Part shown: positions 34,486-43,416 of the stretch, in pieces
Numbering within the stretch: the stretch's first letter is position 1
Layout: each line of letters begins with the position of its first letter
NCBI GenBank assembly: GCA_900469445.1
Contig: UBXM01000041.1
Coordinates: 62,001 to 126,000, forward strand
Source: Hyphomicrobiales bacterium
GTDB taxonomy: Bacteria; Pseudomonadota; Alphaproteobacteria; Rhizobiales; Rhizobiaceae
Length of the DNA: 64,000 bases
Reading direction: 5' to 3'
Notes under the pieces: generated by a model
What the model was told of the DNA's origin: nothing
The model's input: the letters and a program-made list of their open reading frames with translations, nothing else
Databases searched by the model: none
Position numbers and translations under genes: made by a program

Positions 34486-35409
34486 ATGAAGAAATTGCTT
34501 GCAGCAGCAGCAACGGTCGCGCTCGTCGCTGCCGCGAGCCCGGTGCTCGCTACAGATATCATTGTTGTCGCGCATGGCCAGGCCAACGACCCGTTCTGGT
34601 CGGTGGTGAAGAATGGCGCCGAAAAGGCTGCCAAGGATACCGGCGTCAATGTCGAATTCCGGTCGCCGGAAACGTTCGACATGGTCGCGATGGGGCAGAT
34701 GATCGATGCTGCCGTCAATCAGGATCCGGACGGTCTTGTCGTCTCGATCCCCGATGCCGACGCGCTTGGCCCGGCAATAAAGCGCGCAGTTGAGGCCGGT
34801 ATTCCGGTCATTTCCATGAACTCCGGCTCTGATGTTGCTCACGAGCTCGGGGCGAAACTTCATGTCGGCCAATCCGAATTCGATGCCGGCAAGGTCGCCG
34901 GCCAGAGACTGGCGGAGATGGGTGGCAAGAAGGCCATTTGTGTCAACCAGGAAGTCGGCAACGTCTCGCTCGATCAGCGTTGCGCAGGGTTCACGGAAGG
35001 CTTTGGCAAGGAAGTGAAGGTCCTGCCAACCACCAACGATCCGACCGAGGTGGAATCCAAGGTGCGCGCCGCCCTGGAATCCGACAAGGACGTCAATGTC
35101 GTGCTCTCGCTCAATGCCTCGCTGGTCGGCGAACCTGCGGTCAAGGCGGCACAGGCACTTGGCCGTGATGACGTGCTGATATCCACTTTCGACATGTCTG
35201 CCGGCTTTCTGAAAGATATTGCTGACGGCAAGGCCGCATTCTCCATCGACCAGCAGCAATATCTGCAGGGCTATCTGCCGGTCTCCTTCCTGGCGCTCCA
35301 CGCGCAATATGGTCTGATGCCCGGCGGCGACGTCGCCTCCGGCCCGAACCTTGTGACCAAGGAGACTGCCGCACAGGTCATAGACCTCTCTGCCAAGGGT
35401 ATCCGCTAA
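34486..35409 (+). CDS. sugar (inositol/ribose-type) ABC transporter binding protein
   Basis: A 307-residue periplasmic protein of the type I, ribose-binding family. It has a Sec signal (MKKLLAAAATVALVAAASPVLA) and then DIIVVAHGQANDPFWSVVKNG, IDAAVNQDPDGLVVSIPDAD and GIPVISMNSGSD, all typical of this fold. GGGAGG precedes ATG 34486. The operator pair of the adjacent LacI-type gene lies about 300 bases upstream, with the collapsed iolG relic between. Substrate is probably myo-inositol or a related cyclitol, from the shared operators with the iol operon. Confidence 0.9.
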   Translation: MKKLLAAAATVALVAAASPVLATDIIVVAHGQANDPFWSVVKNGAEKAAKDTGVNVEFRSPETFDMVAMGQMIDAAVNQDPDGLVVSIPDADALGPAIKRAVEAGIPVISMNSGSDVAHELGAKLHVGQSEFDAGKVAGQRLAEMGGKKAICVNQEVGNVSLDQRCAGFTEGFGKEVKVLPTTNDPTEVESKVRAALESDKDVNVVLSLNASLVGEPAVKAAQALGRDDVLISTFDMSAGFLKDIADGKAAFSIDQQQYLQGYLPVSFLALHAQYGLMPGGDVASGPNLVTKETAAQVIDLSAKGIR

Positions 35410-35475
35410 TCACCTCGCTCTCCGGGCCGTCGCATCTTTTGCCGCGGCCCGGTCACCGATCCAGGAGACAGGTCA

Positions 35476-36582
35476 ATGTCGCAAGACACGCTGGCGCGTG
35501 CGGACGAGCGGGTAAAATCCGAGTCCGTCGTCACCAAACTCATGAAACGGCCGGAGCTCGGCGCTATCGGGGGCGTGGTCCTCGTCACACTTTTCTTCAT
35601 GGTCACCGCAGACCGCACCATGTTCACGCTCTCGGGCATCATGAATTTCATGACCCCGGCCGCACAACTCGGCATTCTTGGCATCGCCGCGGCCATGCTT
35701 ATGATCGGCGGTGAATTTGATCTGTCGATCGGCTCCATGGTTGCTTTCGCGGGCATGATTTTCGGCGTCTTTGTCGTCAATGTCGGCATGCCGTTGGTCA
35801 TCGCCATTCCGCTGACGCTCGGCATCGCCGCCGCGCTTGGCGCCACCAATGGCATGGTCGTCCTGCGTACCGGTCTTCCGTCCTTCATCGTCACGTTGGC
35901 GGGACTTTTCATCCTTCGCGGCGCAGCACTGGTCGGGCTTAAACTCTTTACCGGCGGCTCTACTCAGCTACGCGGTATCCGCGAAGCTGTCGAAGGCGAT
36001 TTTCTTGCACCGATATTCTCCGGTGACGCGTTTGGTTTCATGATGCGCTGGCTGGCGGAGGCTGGCATCGTCGACAGCTTCAAGTCGGGCGTGCCGAAAG
36101 TGCCGGGCATTCCGGTCGAGATCATCTGGTTTGTCATCTTCGCCGCGATCGCGACCTATATTCTCCTGCGCACACCGATCGGCAACTGGATTTTTGCGAC
36201 CGGCGGCGATGCGCTGGCCGCCGAGAATTCGGGCGTTCCTGTACGCCGGGTCAAGATTTCGCTCTTCATGCTGACGGCCATGGCCGCGGCACTCGTTGCC
36301 ATCATCACCGTCATCGACGCCGGCTCCACCGACGCCCGCCGAGGTTTCATGAAAGAGTTCGAGGCAATCATCGCGGCGGTCATCGGCGGGTGTCTGCTGA
36401 CCGGGGGATATGGCTCGGCGGTCGGAGCTTTCTTCGGCGCCATCATCTTCGGCATGGTCACGATCGGCCTCACCTATACCCGCTTCGATCAGGACTGGTT
36501 CCAGGTTTTCCTCGGCGCCATGCTCCTGCTCGCGGTCATCTTCAACAACGTCATTCGCCGACGTGTGACCGGGGAGCGCTAG
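35476..36582 (+). CDS. sugar ABC transporter permease (RbsC-like)
   Basis: A 368-residue BPD_transp_2 family permease with about 8-10 membrane helices. The family motif AAMLMIGGEFDLSIGSMVAF (residues about 73-92) is clear. Later features are GLPSFIVTLAGLFILRG and the C-terminal EAIIAAVIGGCLLTGGYGSAVGAF. An insertion of about 45 residues (near 160-205) between helices is longer than in RbsC, as in fructose/inositol-type permeases of rhizobia. It is transcribed with the binding protein and the ATPase. Confidence 0.92.
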   Translation: MSQDTLARADERVKSESVVTKLMKRPELGAIGGVVLVTLFFMVTADRTMFTLSGIMNFMTPAAQLGILGIAAAMLMIGGEFDLSIGSMVAFAGMIFGVFVVNVGMPLVIAIPLTLGIAAALGATNGMVVLRTGLPSFIVTLAGLFILRGAALVGLKLFTGGSTQLRGIREAVEGDFLAPIFSGDAFGFMMRWLAEAGIVDSFKSGVPKVPGIPVEIIWFVIFAAIATYILLRTPIGNWIFATGGDALAAENSGVPVRRVKISLFMLTAMAAALVAIITVIDAGSTDARRGFMKEFEAIIAAVIGGCLLTGGYGSAVGAFFGAIIFGMVTIGLTYTRFDQDWFQVFLGAMLLLAVIFNNVIRRRVTGER

Positions 36583-36586
36583 AACA

Positions 36587-37366
36587 ATGTCCGCACCGAT
36601 CATCCATATGGAAAACATCAAGAAGCACTACGGCAATGTCATCGCGCTCAATGGTGTGACTTTCGATGTCAGAGCAGGCGAGTGCCACTGCCTGCTCGGC
36701 GATAACGGCGCCGGCAAGTCCACCTTCATCAAGACGATGTCCGGCGTGCATAAGCCGACCGAAGGATCGATCACGTTTGAAGGCAAGCCGTTATCCTTCA
36801 ATAGCCCGCGCGATGCCATGGAAGCCGGCATTGCCACCGTGTTTCAGGATCTGGCGATGATCCCGCTGATGTCGGTGACGCGCAATTTCTTCATGGGGCG
36901 CGAACCGACCAAGGGAAGAGGGCTGTTCAAGCGGTTCGATATCGAAACCGCCAACGAGATCACCATGACGGAAATGCGAAAGATGGGCATCAATCTGCGT
37001 GGCCCGGACCAGGCCGTCGGCACCTTGTCCGGCGGCGAGCGTCAGACGGTAGCGATTGCCCGCGCGGTCTATTTCGGCGCCAAGGTGCTGATCCTCGATG
37101 AGCCGACATCGGCGCTTGGCGTGCGCCAAACCGCAAATGTGCTCTCCACCATCAACCGGGTAAGATCGCAGGGCATCGGCGTCGTCTTCATTTCCCACAA
37201 TGTGCGCCACGCAATGGCTGTCGGCGACCGGTTCACGGTGCTGAACCGCGGCCAGACGCTCGGCACCGCCACGCGTGGAGAAATCAATGCCGCCCAGTTG
37301 CAGGACATGATGGCGGGTGGGCAGGAAATGGCCGAACTGGAAGGTTCGCTGGGCGGAACGATCTGA
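36587..37366 (+). CDS. sugar ABC transporter ATPase, single nucleotide-binding domain
   Basis: A 259-residue ATPase. Walker A is GDNGAGKSTFIK (about residue 40), the signature LSGGERQTVAIARA, Walker B VLILDEPTSALG and the H-loop FISHN. Ribose-type ATPases usually carry two such domains (about 500 residues); this one has only the first, as in FrcA-like proteins, and would work as a homodimer. It starts 5 bases after the permease gene. Confidence 0.92.
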   Translation: MSAPIIHMENIKKHYGNVIALNGVTFDVRAGECHCLLGDNGAGKSTFIKTMSGVHKPTEGSITFEGKPLSFNSPRDAMEAGIATVFQDLAMIPLMSVTRNFFMGREPTKGRGLFKRFDIETANEITMTEMRKMGINLRGPDQAVGTLSGGERQTVAIARAVYFGAKVLILDEPTSALGVRQTANVLSTINRVRSQGIGVVFISHNVRHAMAVGDRFTVLNRGQTLGTATRGEINAAQLQDMMAGGQEMAELEGSLGGTI

Positions 37367-37377
37367 GGGTATCGCGC

Positions 37378-38505
37378 ATGGGAACTTCGCGCAGTCTTCC
37401 GGATATCCCGCTCGGTGTCGCACTGATCGGTACGGGTTTCATGGGCAAATGTCATGCCATGGCATGGCGGAATGTGGCTGCCGTCTTCGGTGGTGCGCAT
37501 CACCGGTTGGAAATTCTCTCCGACGCCACGCTTGAAAGCGCGGAGAGCTACGCGCGGCAATTCGGTTTTGCTCGCTCGAGCGCACGCTGGGAAGAGGCCG
37601 TGACAGACCCGAAGGTCGATGTGGTATCGATCACGGCGCCGAACGGGATGCACCGGCCGATGGCTGAAGCGGCGCTGAAAGCTGGAAAGCATGTCTGGCT
37701 GGAAAAGCCTATGGCTTTGACACTCGACGATGCGGAGGCGATGGCGGCAACCGCCGCCGCCCATCCGGGCCAGGTGACCATGCTGGGCTATAACTATCTC
37801 CGAAGCCCTGCTTTCCAGGCCGCGCGCAACCTGATCCGCGAAGGTTCGATCGGTACGCCGCTCGCTTTTCGCGGGGTCTATGACGAGGATTATTCCGCCG
37901 ACCCGCTCCTCCCGTGGTCGTGGCGGATGACTCACGAAGGTGGCGGCTTGGGCGCGCTCGGCGATCTCGGCTGCCACCTCGTGAGCCATATGCTGGCGCT
38001 GATGGGACCGGTGGCGGAATTGGTCGCCCAAACTCAGGTTGCCATTTCCACCCGGCCGTCACCCGATGGCCCGAAACGGGTTGAAAACGAGGACAGCGCG
38101 CTGGCGTTGCTTCGTTTCACCTCGGGAGCACACGGTTCGTTTGCGACTTCGCGTATTGCTCGAGGGCGCAAATGCCGGCTGCAATGGGAGGTGCATGGCA
38201 GTGAAGGCACGATCGTGTTCGATCAGGAAAACATGAATGAACTTTGGGTTCATCGCGCTGGTGAAGCCGGCTTCGTGCGGCACTTGACCGGCCCGGATCA
38301 GCCGGATTTTTCGGCATTCTGCCCCGCACCGGGCCACAATTTCGGCTTCAACGAACAGAAGGTCATCGAGGCACGCGATCTGCTGGCGGCGATCGCCGGT
38401 CGCTCCAATGCCGGTCCCGACTTCGCGCAGGGGCTTGAGATCGAGAAGGTCATTCACGCCATGGCGACCTCCAACGGGACTGCCATCCATATCGAAAGGC
38501 AATAG
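37378..38505 (+). CDS. Gfo/Idh/MocA-family oxidoreductase
   Basis: A 375-residue NAD(P)-dependent dehydrogenase. The Rossmann motif ALIGTGFMGKCHAMAW is near residue 16, the lysine motif is HVWLEKPMALTLDDAEAM, and the C-terminal half has GDLGCHLVSHMLALMG with the expected catalytic Asp/His region. It is clearly distinct from the iolG product (longer, different core). Its place after the transporter genes suggests oxidation of the imported cyclitol or sugar, possibly another inositol isomer; the substrate is not shown by the sequence. Confidence 0.88.
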   Translation: MGTSRSLPDIPLGVALIGTGFMGKCHAMAWRNVAAVFGGAHHRLEILSDATLESAESYARQFGFARSSARWEEAVTDPKVDVVSITAPNGMHRPMAEAALKAGKHVWLEKPMALTLDDAEAMAATAAAHPGQVTMLGYNYLRSPAFQAARNLIREGSIGTPLAFRGVYDEDYSADPLLPWSWRMTHEGGGLGALGDLGCHLVSHMLALMGPVAELVAQTQVAISTRPSPDGPKRVENEDSALALLRFTSGAHGSFATSRIARGRKCRLQWEVHGSEGTIVFDQENMNELWVHRAGEAGFVRHLTGPDQPDFSAFCPAPGHNFGFNEQKVIEARDLLAAIAGRSNAGPDFAQGLEIEKVIHAMATSNGTAIHIERQ

Positions 38506-38507
38506 AG

Positions 38508-39344
38508 GTGACGAAAGAACTCGATATCTCCAGCATCGGCGGCCCCGGCATTTCGACGACGAAGGACCAACCCTTCACGCTGGCGGCATGCGCCGAAATG
38601 CTGTGGCGCGACAAACCGATCGAATGGCGGTGCGCGCAACTCAAGGAGCTTGGCTTTCAGGTAGGGCTGTGGAACTGGCCGCAGCACGATCTTGTCGCAC
38701 TGGAAAGGTCAGGTGCCACCTTCTCGATCATGAACGGCTATCTTACCGGCCGATTGGCCGACGATGAGGGCGCCGACGAATTGTTGCACTCGGCACGCGA
38801 GGCGGCGCAGGTCGGAAAGCGGCTTGGCGTGGCTCGGTTGAACCTGCACGGTACAGGATTGGGGGAGGGCGGGCTGCCAGTCCGTCCGAGCGACGTGGTG
38901 ACGGGGCGAATGTGGCTGAAGGCACGGGACAGCCTGATGCGTATTGCCGAATTGGCAGAAAAAGAGGATGTGGTCTTCACACTCGAAAACCTCAATCTAC
39001 CGGTAGATCACCCCGGTACGCCATTCGGTCGTGCGGAAGACACGCTGGCGCTGGTTGAGAGCGTCAATCATCCGCGTCTCAGGTTGAACCTCGACCTTTA
39101 TCACCTCCAGATCGGCGAGGGTAATCTGATCGAAACCTGCCGCACCTGCCTGCCATGGATCGGCGAAGTGCAGGTCGCCGACGTGCCCGGTCGATGCGAA
39201 CCGGGGACAGGAGAAATCAATTATCCAGGCATCGCGAAAGCGCTTGCCGAGATGGGTTATCGTGGTCCGGTGGGATTTGAGGGTTTTGCCAAAGGAGATC
39301 CATTGGCGGCACTGGAGGCTTTTCGCGCCGCATTCACAGTGTGA
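38508..39344 (+). CDS. sugar phosphate isomerase/epimerase (Hyi-like TIM barrel)
   Basis: A 278-residue xylose-isomerase-like TIM barrel, closest in look to hydroxypyruvate isomerase/OtnI-type proteins (FTLENLNLPVDHPGTPFGRAEDTLALVESVNHPRLRLNLDLYHLQIGEGNLIE...). Metal ligands are expected from the Glu in FTLENLN, the Asp/His in LDLYHLQ and Glu near the end (GFEGFAKG). The GTG start at 38508 follows the dehydrogenase gene by 2 bases, so both belong to the transporter operon. Which sugar it isomerises is unknown. Confidence 0.85.
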   Translation: MTKELDISSIGGPGISTTKDQPFTLAACAEMLWRDKPIEWRCAQLKELGFQVGLWNWPQHDLVALERSGATFSIMNGYLTGRLADDEGADELLHSAREAAQVGKRLGVARLNLHGTGLGEGGLPVRPSDVVTGRMWLKARDSLMRIAELAEKEDVVFTLENLNLPVDHPGTPFGRAEDTLALVESVNHPRLRLNLDLYHLQIGEGNLIETCRTCLPWIGEVQVADVPGRCEPGTGEINYPGIAKALAEMGYRGPVGFEGFAKGDPLAALEAFRAAFTV

Positions 39345-39378
39345 AGCGCGTGTTTTCAGGTGGGCCAGAAGGCGCCGT

Positions 39379-40221
39379 CTAGTTTTGGCGCGTGACTTTC
39401 GATGCCCCACCTTTCCGTCCGACAGCTTCCCCAAGTGAAATGATCAACACGCAGATGGCGATGAGAACGAGCGATGCGGCCGAAGCTGCCGGCAGATCGG
39501 TGCCGGTCTCGGAAATCTTGCTATAGAGAACGAGCGGCAGAATATTCACCTGTGTGCCGACCAGTGCCAGTGCCGTACCGTAAGCGCCAACCGCAACCGC
39601 CGACGTCAGGCAGAACGCCGCAACGAGGCTTGGCGCGATCTGCGGCAGCATCACGTCGATCAATGCGCGGCCTGCACCAGCCCCCAGCGACCGAGCCGCG
39701 ATCAGCTGATTTCGGTCAAAATTGCTGATGGCTGGCAATACGATCAGAACGACGCGCGGCACGAGATAATAGGAATAGGCAAGGCCAAGCCCGAAGGGCG
39801 AAAAGATGAAACCGCCGATGACGGCGGGGTCGAAACCCAGCTTTGCCAGAAGAAGGGTGACGAAGCCGGCGCGGCCAAGCAAAAGGATAAACCCGTAGGC
39901 AACGATCAGACCAGAAAATGTCAGCGGCAGGGAAATCGCAATCAAAGCGGCCGTCCGCGCCTTGGGCGCCAGGCGGGCAAGGGTGAGCGCGATACAAAAA
40001 CCGACAATCAGAGAAAAGAGCGGCGCAGCTGTCCCGAGAACCAGCGTGCCCTTCAGGCCATTCCAGAACACCGGATCATTGACGAGCCGAACGAATGCGC
40101 CGCCATCCGTCAATGCACCGCTCATGACCGCGCCAACGGGTAAAAGGAAGAACAGGCCGAGCGTGATACAGCCCGGCAAGGCAAAGGCGGCGAGTGCCTT
40201 TCTGGAAGCGCGAACGCTCAT
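39379..40221 (-). CDS. ABC transporter permease (Fe(III)/polyamine type)
   Basis: A 280-residue BPD_transp_1 permease with six or more helices (FALPGCITLGLFFLLPVGAVM; LFSLIVGFCIALTLARL; LIAISLPLTFSGLIVAYGFIL). The EAA-type loop NQLIAARSLGAGAGRALIDVMLPQIAP is at about 180-205. It is the last gene of a leftward operon (permease, ATPase, binding protein, permease) and is the PotB-like partner of the permease at 42541-43326. Confidence 0.9.
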   Translation of the reverse strand: MSVRASRKALAAFALPGCITLGLFFLLPVGAVMSGALTDGGAFVRLVNDPVFWNGLKGTLVLGTAAPLFSLIVGFCIALTLARLAPKARTAALIAISLPLTFSGLIVAYGFILLLGRAGFVTLLLAKLGFDPAVIGGFIFSPFGLGLAYSYYLVPRVVLIVLPAISNFDRNQLIAARSLGAGAGRALIDVMLPQIAPSLVAAFCLTSAVAVGAYGTALALVGTQVNILPLVLYSKISETGTDLPAASAASLVLIAICVLIISLGEAVGRKGGASKVTRQN

Positions 40222-40392
40222 TTGGAATACCCTGTTTGACGTATGCTCTTGATAGCGGCAGATGCGCGATTGCGTAGTGGCCTGCTCCGCTCGGGGGGAG
40301 GCGCGAACGGAGTAGGCTTTTTAGAAAGATATGAATGCCCCTTGCCTTGCGCATGTGCGAAGACGCCGGCTGGGGGCATTCACGTCAGCCAA

Positions 40393-41472
40393 TTACTGTC
40401 CGAGAACAGCCTTGGCCCAACCAGCGTCGATTTCGGCCTTCTTGGCGGTCGCCTTGGCGATATCCAGCGGCTGGATTTGAGCGGCGGCCGGCATCTTGTC
40501 TGCAACCGCGTCAGGCAGTTTGATGCCCTCGACGGATGGGCGAACATAACCTTCAGCGAAGATTTTCTGGCCTTCGTCGCTCATGATGAAGTTCAGCCAC
40601 AGCTTGCCGGAATTCGGATTGGGACCGTTCTTGACCAGCGAAATGGCGTAGGGAGCAGCGGCGGATGCTTCTTCCGGGATCACGACCTCGATGCTGTCTG
40701 CCATGCCATCGGTGAATTTGGCCTTCAGGCCGTCGTTTTCATAACCGATCCAGATCGGGATTTCGCCCTTCAGGAACTGCGCATAAGGCGTGGTGCCGAC
40801 CGTGCGCAGAACGTTTCCGGCAGTGGTGAGCTTGCCGAGATAGTCGATACCCGGGGTGACGTTGTCCATCGAGCCGCCATTGCCGAAGCTTGCAGCAAAG
40901 GCAACGACCTGCCCCTGACCTGTCGAGCGCGGATCCTGGTAGACGATCGAGTTCTTGTATTCCGGCTTCAGCAGGTCGGCCCAGGTCTTGGGCACGTTCT
41001 TGACGAGCTTGGTGTTGACGAGGAACGCGACACTCAGCGTGTGAACGGTGAACCACTCGCCATTGGTCTCGCGCAGCTGTTCCGGCAGACGGTCGAAATT
41101 AACCGGCTTGTAGCCTTCGACGACGCCGGCCTTTGCCGCGTCGAGGGCAGAAGCTGCAAAGTAATATGCCGTGTCGGCCTGCGGGCGGTTGCGAGACTTG
41201 TCGAGGGCAACGACCGTGGTCGCGGACCCGATATCATTGTAGACCATTTCGATACCGGGATAACGCTTCTGGAAAGCCTTGAACTGGCCTGCCCAGTTCG
41301 CCCATGTCGGGCCGGTGTCGAAAGATACGACGATGCCTTCCTTCAGAGCCGCATCATAAAGAGCCTTTTCGCCCTGATAGAGTTCCGGGCCTTCGAAAGC
41401 GAATGCGCTGGTTGCGAGACCGAGGGCTGTTGCACCAGCCATTACGGTCGTCATGAATTGCCGTCTGTTCAT
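40393..41472 (-). CDS. ABC transporter extracellular binding protein (Fe(III)/polyamine-like)
   Basis: About 359 residues from ATG 41472, chosen because it begins a signal with twin arginines (MNRRQFMTTVMAGATALGL) ending AFA. The longer frame would run into the ATPase gene. The mature part is a type II binding protein (ALKEGIVVSFDTGPTWANW; KSRNRPQADTAYYFAASALDAAK; YQDPRSTGQGQVVAFAASF), a pattern seen in AfuA/PotD/phosphonate-type binders. The ligand cannot be named from the sequence. Confidence 0.88.
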   Translation of the reverse strand: MNRRQFMTTVMAGATALGLATSAFAFEGPELYQGEKALYDAALKEGIVVSFDTGPTWANWAGQFKAFQKRYPGIEMVYNDIGSATTVVALDKSRNRPQADTAYYFAASALDAAKAGVVEGYKPVNFDRLPEQLRETNGEWFTVHTLSVAFLVNTKLVKNVPKTWADLLKPEYKNSIVYQDPRSTGQGQVVAFAASFGNGGSMDNVTPGIDYLGKLTTAGNVLRTVGTTPYAQFLKGEIPIWIGYENDGLKAKFTDGMADSIEVVIPEEASAAAPYAISLVKNGPNPNSGKLWLNFIMSDEGQKIFAEGYVRPSVEGIKLPDAVADKMPAAAQIQPLDIAKATAKKAEIDAGWAKAVLGQ

Positions 41473-41491
41473 GGAAATACCTCTGTTGAGA

Positions 41492-42544
41492 TCAGTTTGC
41501 TGGGAGGAGACGAATTGCATCTGCTGGTATCCGTACCGAGGTCACGGCATCCCGAAGATGGGTTTCAAGGCGGATGAGGCCGCCGGAGACTTTGAGATCG
41601 ATACGGCGAATAGGACCGAGATAACGGTCGGCATCCACGACACCGGAGAAATGACTTGCCGGCAATTCGCCACCCGCGCTCTTTGGTTCGCTGTCGGCGA
41701 CAGGCAGCACTCGTTCGGGGCGGACGAAAACCGTGACCGCATCACCGGGCGAGCGCCCCTGCGTATCGCAAGCAAAGGAGCCGATTTCGCTCTCCACGAC
41801 CCCGTGGGAACGGACCTTGCCCTGCCAAAGATTGGACTGTCCGACAAAACCGGCGACATAAGCGTTTGCGGGTGTCTCATACAGCTCGCGCGGCGTGCCG
41901 ATCTGTACCAATCGTCCGTCGCGCATCACGGCGACCTTGTCGGCGATCGAAAGCGCTTCTTCTTGATCATGGGTCACGAGAAGGGTGGCTATGCCCGAGG
42001 CGCGCTGGACGCGCAGGATTTCGTCACGCATCTCGACCCGCAGGCTGGCGTCAAGTGCGGAAAGCGGCTCGTCCAGGAGCAGGCCCTGAGGGTCGAATAC
42101 GAGCGCGCGCGCAAGTGCCACACGCTGCTGCTGGCCGCCTGAAAGAGCCGCGGGCAGATCGTCGGCACGGTTTCTCATGCCGACCCGCCCAAGCATGTCC
42201 AGGGCGCGACTTTGTCTTTCGCCCTTGGCGACACCGCGTACCTTCAAGGGATAGGCAACATTTTCCCACAGCCGCATATGGGGAAAAAGCGCATAGTTCT
42301 GGAATACCACCCCGAGCCGCCGCGCCTCCGGTGAAAGCGCGCTGACATCCTTGTCGTCGATGACAATGCGGCCCCGATCAGGGCTCACGAAGCCTGCAAG
42401 CAGCTTGAGAATGGTCGACTTGCCGGAGCCAGAGGCACCGATGATCGCGAGAAGCTCGCCCTTGCCGATCTCCAGCGAGATATCGAAAATGCCCGTCGTG
42501 GCGCCCGGATAGGTGAAGCTGACATTTTCATATTTGAGCGTCAT
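41492..42544 (-). CDS. ABC transporter ATPase (PotA/FbpC-like)
   Basis: A 350-residue ATPase with Walker A GASGSGKSTILKL, signature LSGGQQQRVALARAL, Walker B LLLDEPLSALDASLR and H-loop LLVTHDQEEA. A C-terminal TOBE-like domain (about 265-345; DAVTVFVRPERVLPV) is present. Its ATG overlaps the stop of the upstream permease gene (ATGA), and the binding-protein gene follows after 19 bases. Confidence 0.93.
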   Translation of the reverse strand: MTLKYENVSFTYPGATTGIFDISLEIGKGELLAIIGASGSGKSTILKLLAGFVSPDRGRIVIDDKDVSALSPEARRLGVVFQNYALFPHMRLWENVAYPLKVRGVAKGERQSRALDMLGRVGMRNRADDLPAALSGGQQQRVALARALVFDPQGLLLDEPLSALDASLRVEMRDEILRVQRASGIATLLVTHDQEEALSIADKVAVMRDGRLVQIGTPRELYETPANAYVAGFVGQSNLWQGKVRSHGVVESEIGSFACDTQGRSPGDAVTVFVRPERVLPVADSEPKSAGGELPASHFSGVVDADRYLGPIRRIDLKVSGGLIRLETHLRDAVTSVRIPADAIRLLPAN

Positions 42545-43326
42545 GCCGCTGCTGCTTTCTTATTATTGGACAATCGGGACGTGAGGCTGCTCGCCAGCGA
42601 TGCGATCGCGGCAAGGAGAAGCAGGACGATGGTGGCGGCGCAGGCAAACCCCGTGGCGCCGTAAAAAGCCTGCAGCAGAACGACTGGATAAGGTCGGGAA
42701 AGGAAACCGGCGATCAGGTTCGAAAGCTGGAACTCACCGATCGACAGGGCCGCTACCGTCAGCATCGAGGAGACGAGGCTTGGGCCAAGAAGCGGAAAGA
42801 CAATGTCGCGGATCCTGGCGAAAAACGAAGCTCCAAGCGTTGCCGCGGCATGTTCGTATTCGTCGAGCCGCAACTGTTCCATGTCGGCGACAAGGGCCGT
42901 GACCGTGTAGGGCAGGGTGAGGACGAGATGCCCTGCCGCCAACAGCCAGAAACTGCCGAGCCAAGGAAGCTGATCCGACGAGAACACGAGGATGAAACCG
43001 AAAGCGAGAACGAGATCGGGAACGGCGACGGGAAGAAGCGTTACCAGACGCGCCGCCAGCCGTACGCCGCCTTTGGCGCCGACCTGAATGGCATAGGCGA
43101 GCGGCAGCCCCACCAGAACATTCAGAACACAGGTGATGCCAACGATCTGCAGGCTTGTAACGAAGGCTCGGCGAAAGCTGGGATCTGCTGCGACTTCCTC
43201 ATACCAACGCCAGGTGAAGCCCGTTGGCAGAAGCGTATTGCTCCAACTCTCCCCGAACGACCCCAGTGCCAGCAATAGCACCGGCGCGAACAGGAACAGG
43301 AAATAGGCTATGGCGACGATGGGCAA
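42541..43326 (-). CDS. ABC transporter permease, possible N-terminal frameshift
   Basis: A PotC-like BPD_transp_1 permease of about 261 residues from TTG 43326 (MPIVAIAYFLFLFAPVLLLA; EAA loop DEYEHAAATLGASFFARIRDI). No ATG fits this frame. An ATG at 43351 has a good ribosome site (GAGAGGCGG, 9 bases before) but is one base out of frame. Removing a single T near 43325 would give MQKTADRLLPIVAIAYF, a natural permease N-terminus. So this is either a TTG-started gene or one with a recent one-base insertion or sequencing error. Confidence 0.8.
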   Translation of the reverse strand: MPIVAIAYFLFLFAPVLLLALGSFGESWSNTLLPTGFTWRWYEEVAADPSFRRAFVTSLQIVGITCVLNVLVGLPLAYAIQVGAKGGVRLAARLVTLLPVAVPDLVLAFGFILVFSSDQLPWLGSFWLLAAGHLVLTLPYTVTALVADMEQLRLDEYEHAAATLGASFFARIRDIVFPLLGPSLVSSMLTVAALSIGEFQLSNLIAGFLSRPYPVVLLQAFYGATGFACAATIVLLLLAAIASLASSLTSRLSNNKKAAAA

Positions 43327-43402
43327 GGAGGCGGTCCGCTGTCTTTTGCATATTGGGCTGACCGCCTCTCTATCGCTATCGGGTGATGGTTTTATGACAA
43401 GC

Positions 43403-43416
43403 GTAAGATATCTTAC
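43403..43416. promoter_or_regulatory. 14-base palindrome at the end of the LOG-like gene
   Basis: GTAAGATATCTTAC is a perfect palindrome overlapping the stop codon of the leftward LOG-like gene. It lies about 50 bases ahead of the ribosome site of the permease gene, a plausible position for an operator of the ABC operon. TTTATGACAAG (43391-43401) adjoins it and recurs at 44119-44129. Confidence 0.35.

Larger units (their letters stand above)
34141..34489 (+). repeat. diverged duplicate of the iolG control block and downstream leader
   Basis: This region parallels 26108-27337 with a large internal deletion. It has the same operator block, then the first 24 or so codons of an iolG-like gene, then the last few codons with stop, then the same leader with TTGCTGCGGAG, GGAGTGT, TCCGC, GCTTTGGA and GGGAGG...TCATGAA ending in a start codon. 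At 34486 that start codon opens the transporter binding-protein gene. At 27332 it opens a 44-codon frame that stops without recognisable content. Confidence 0.7.
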
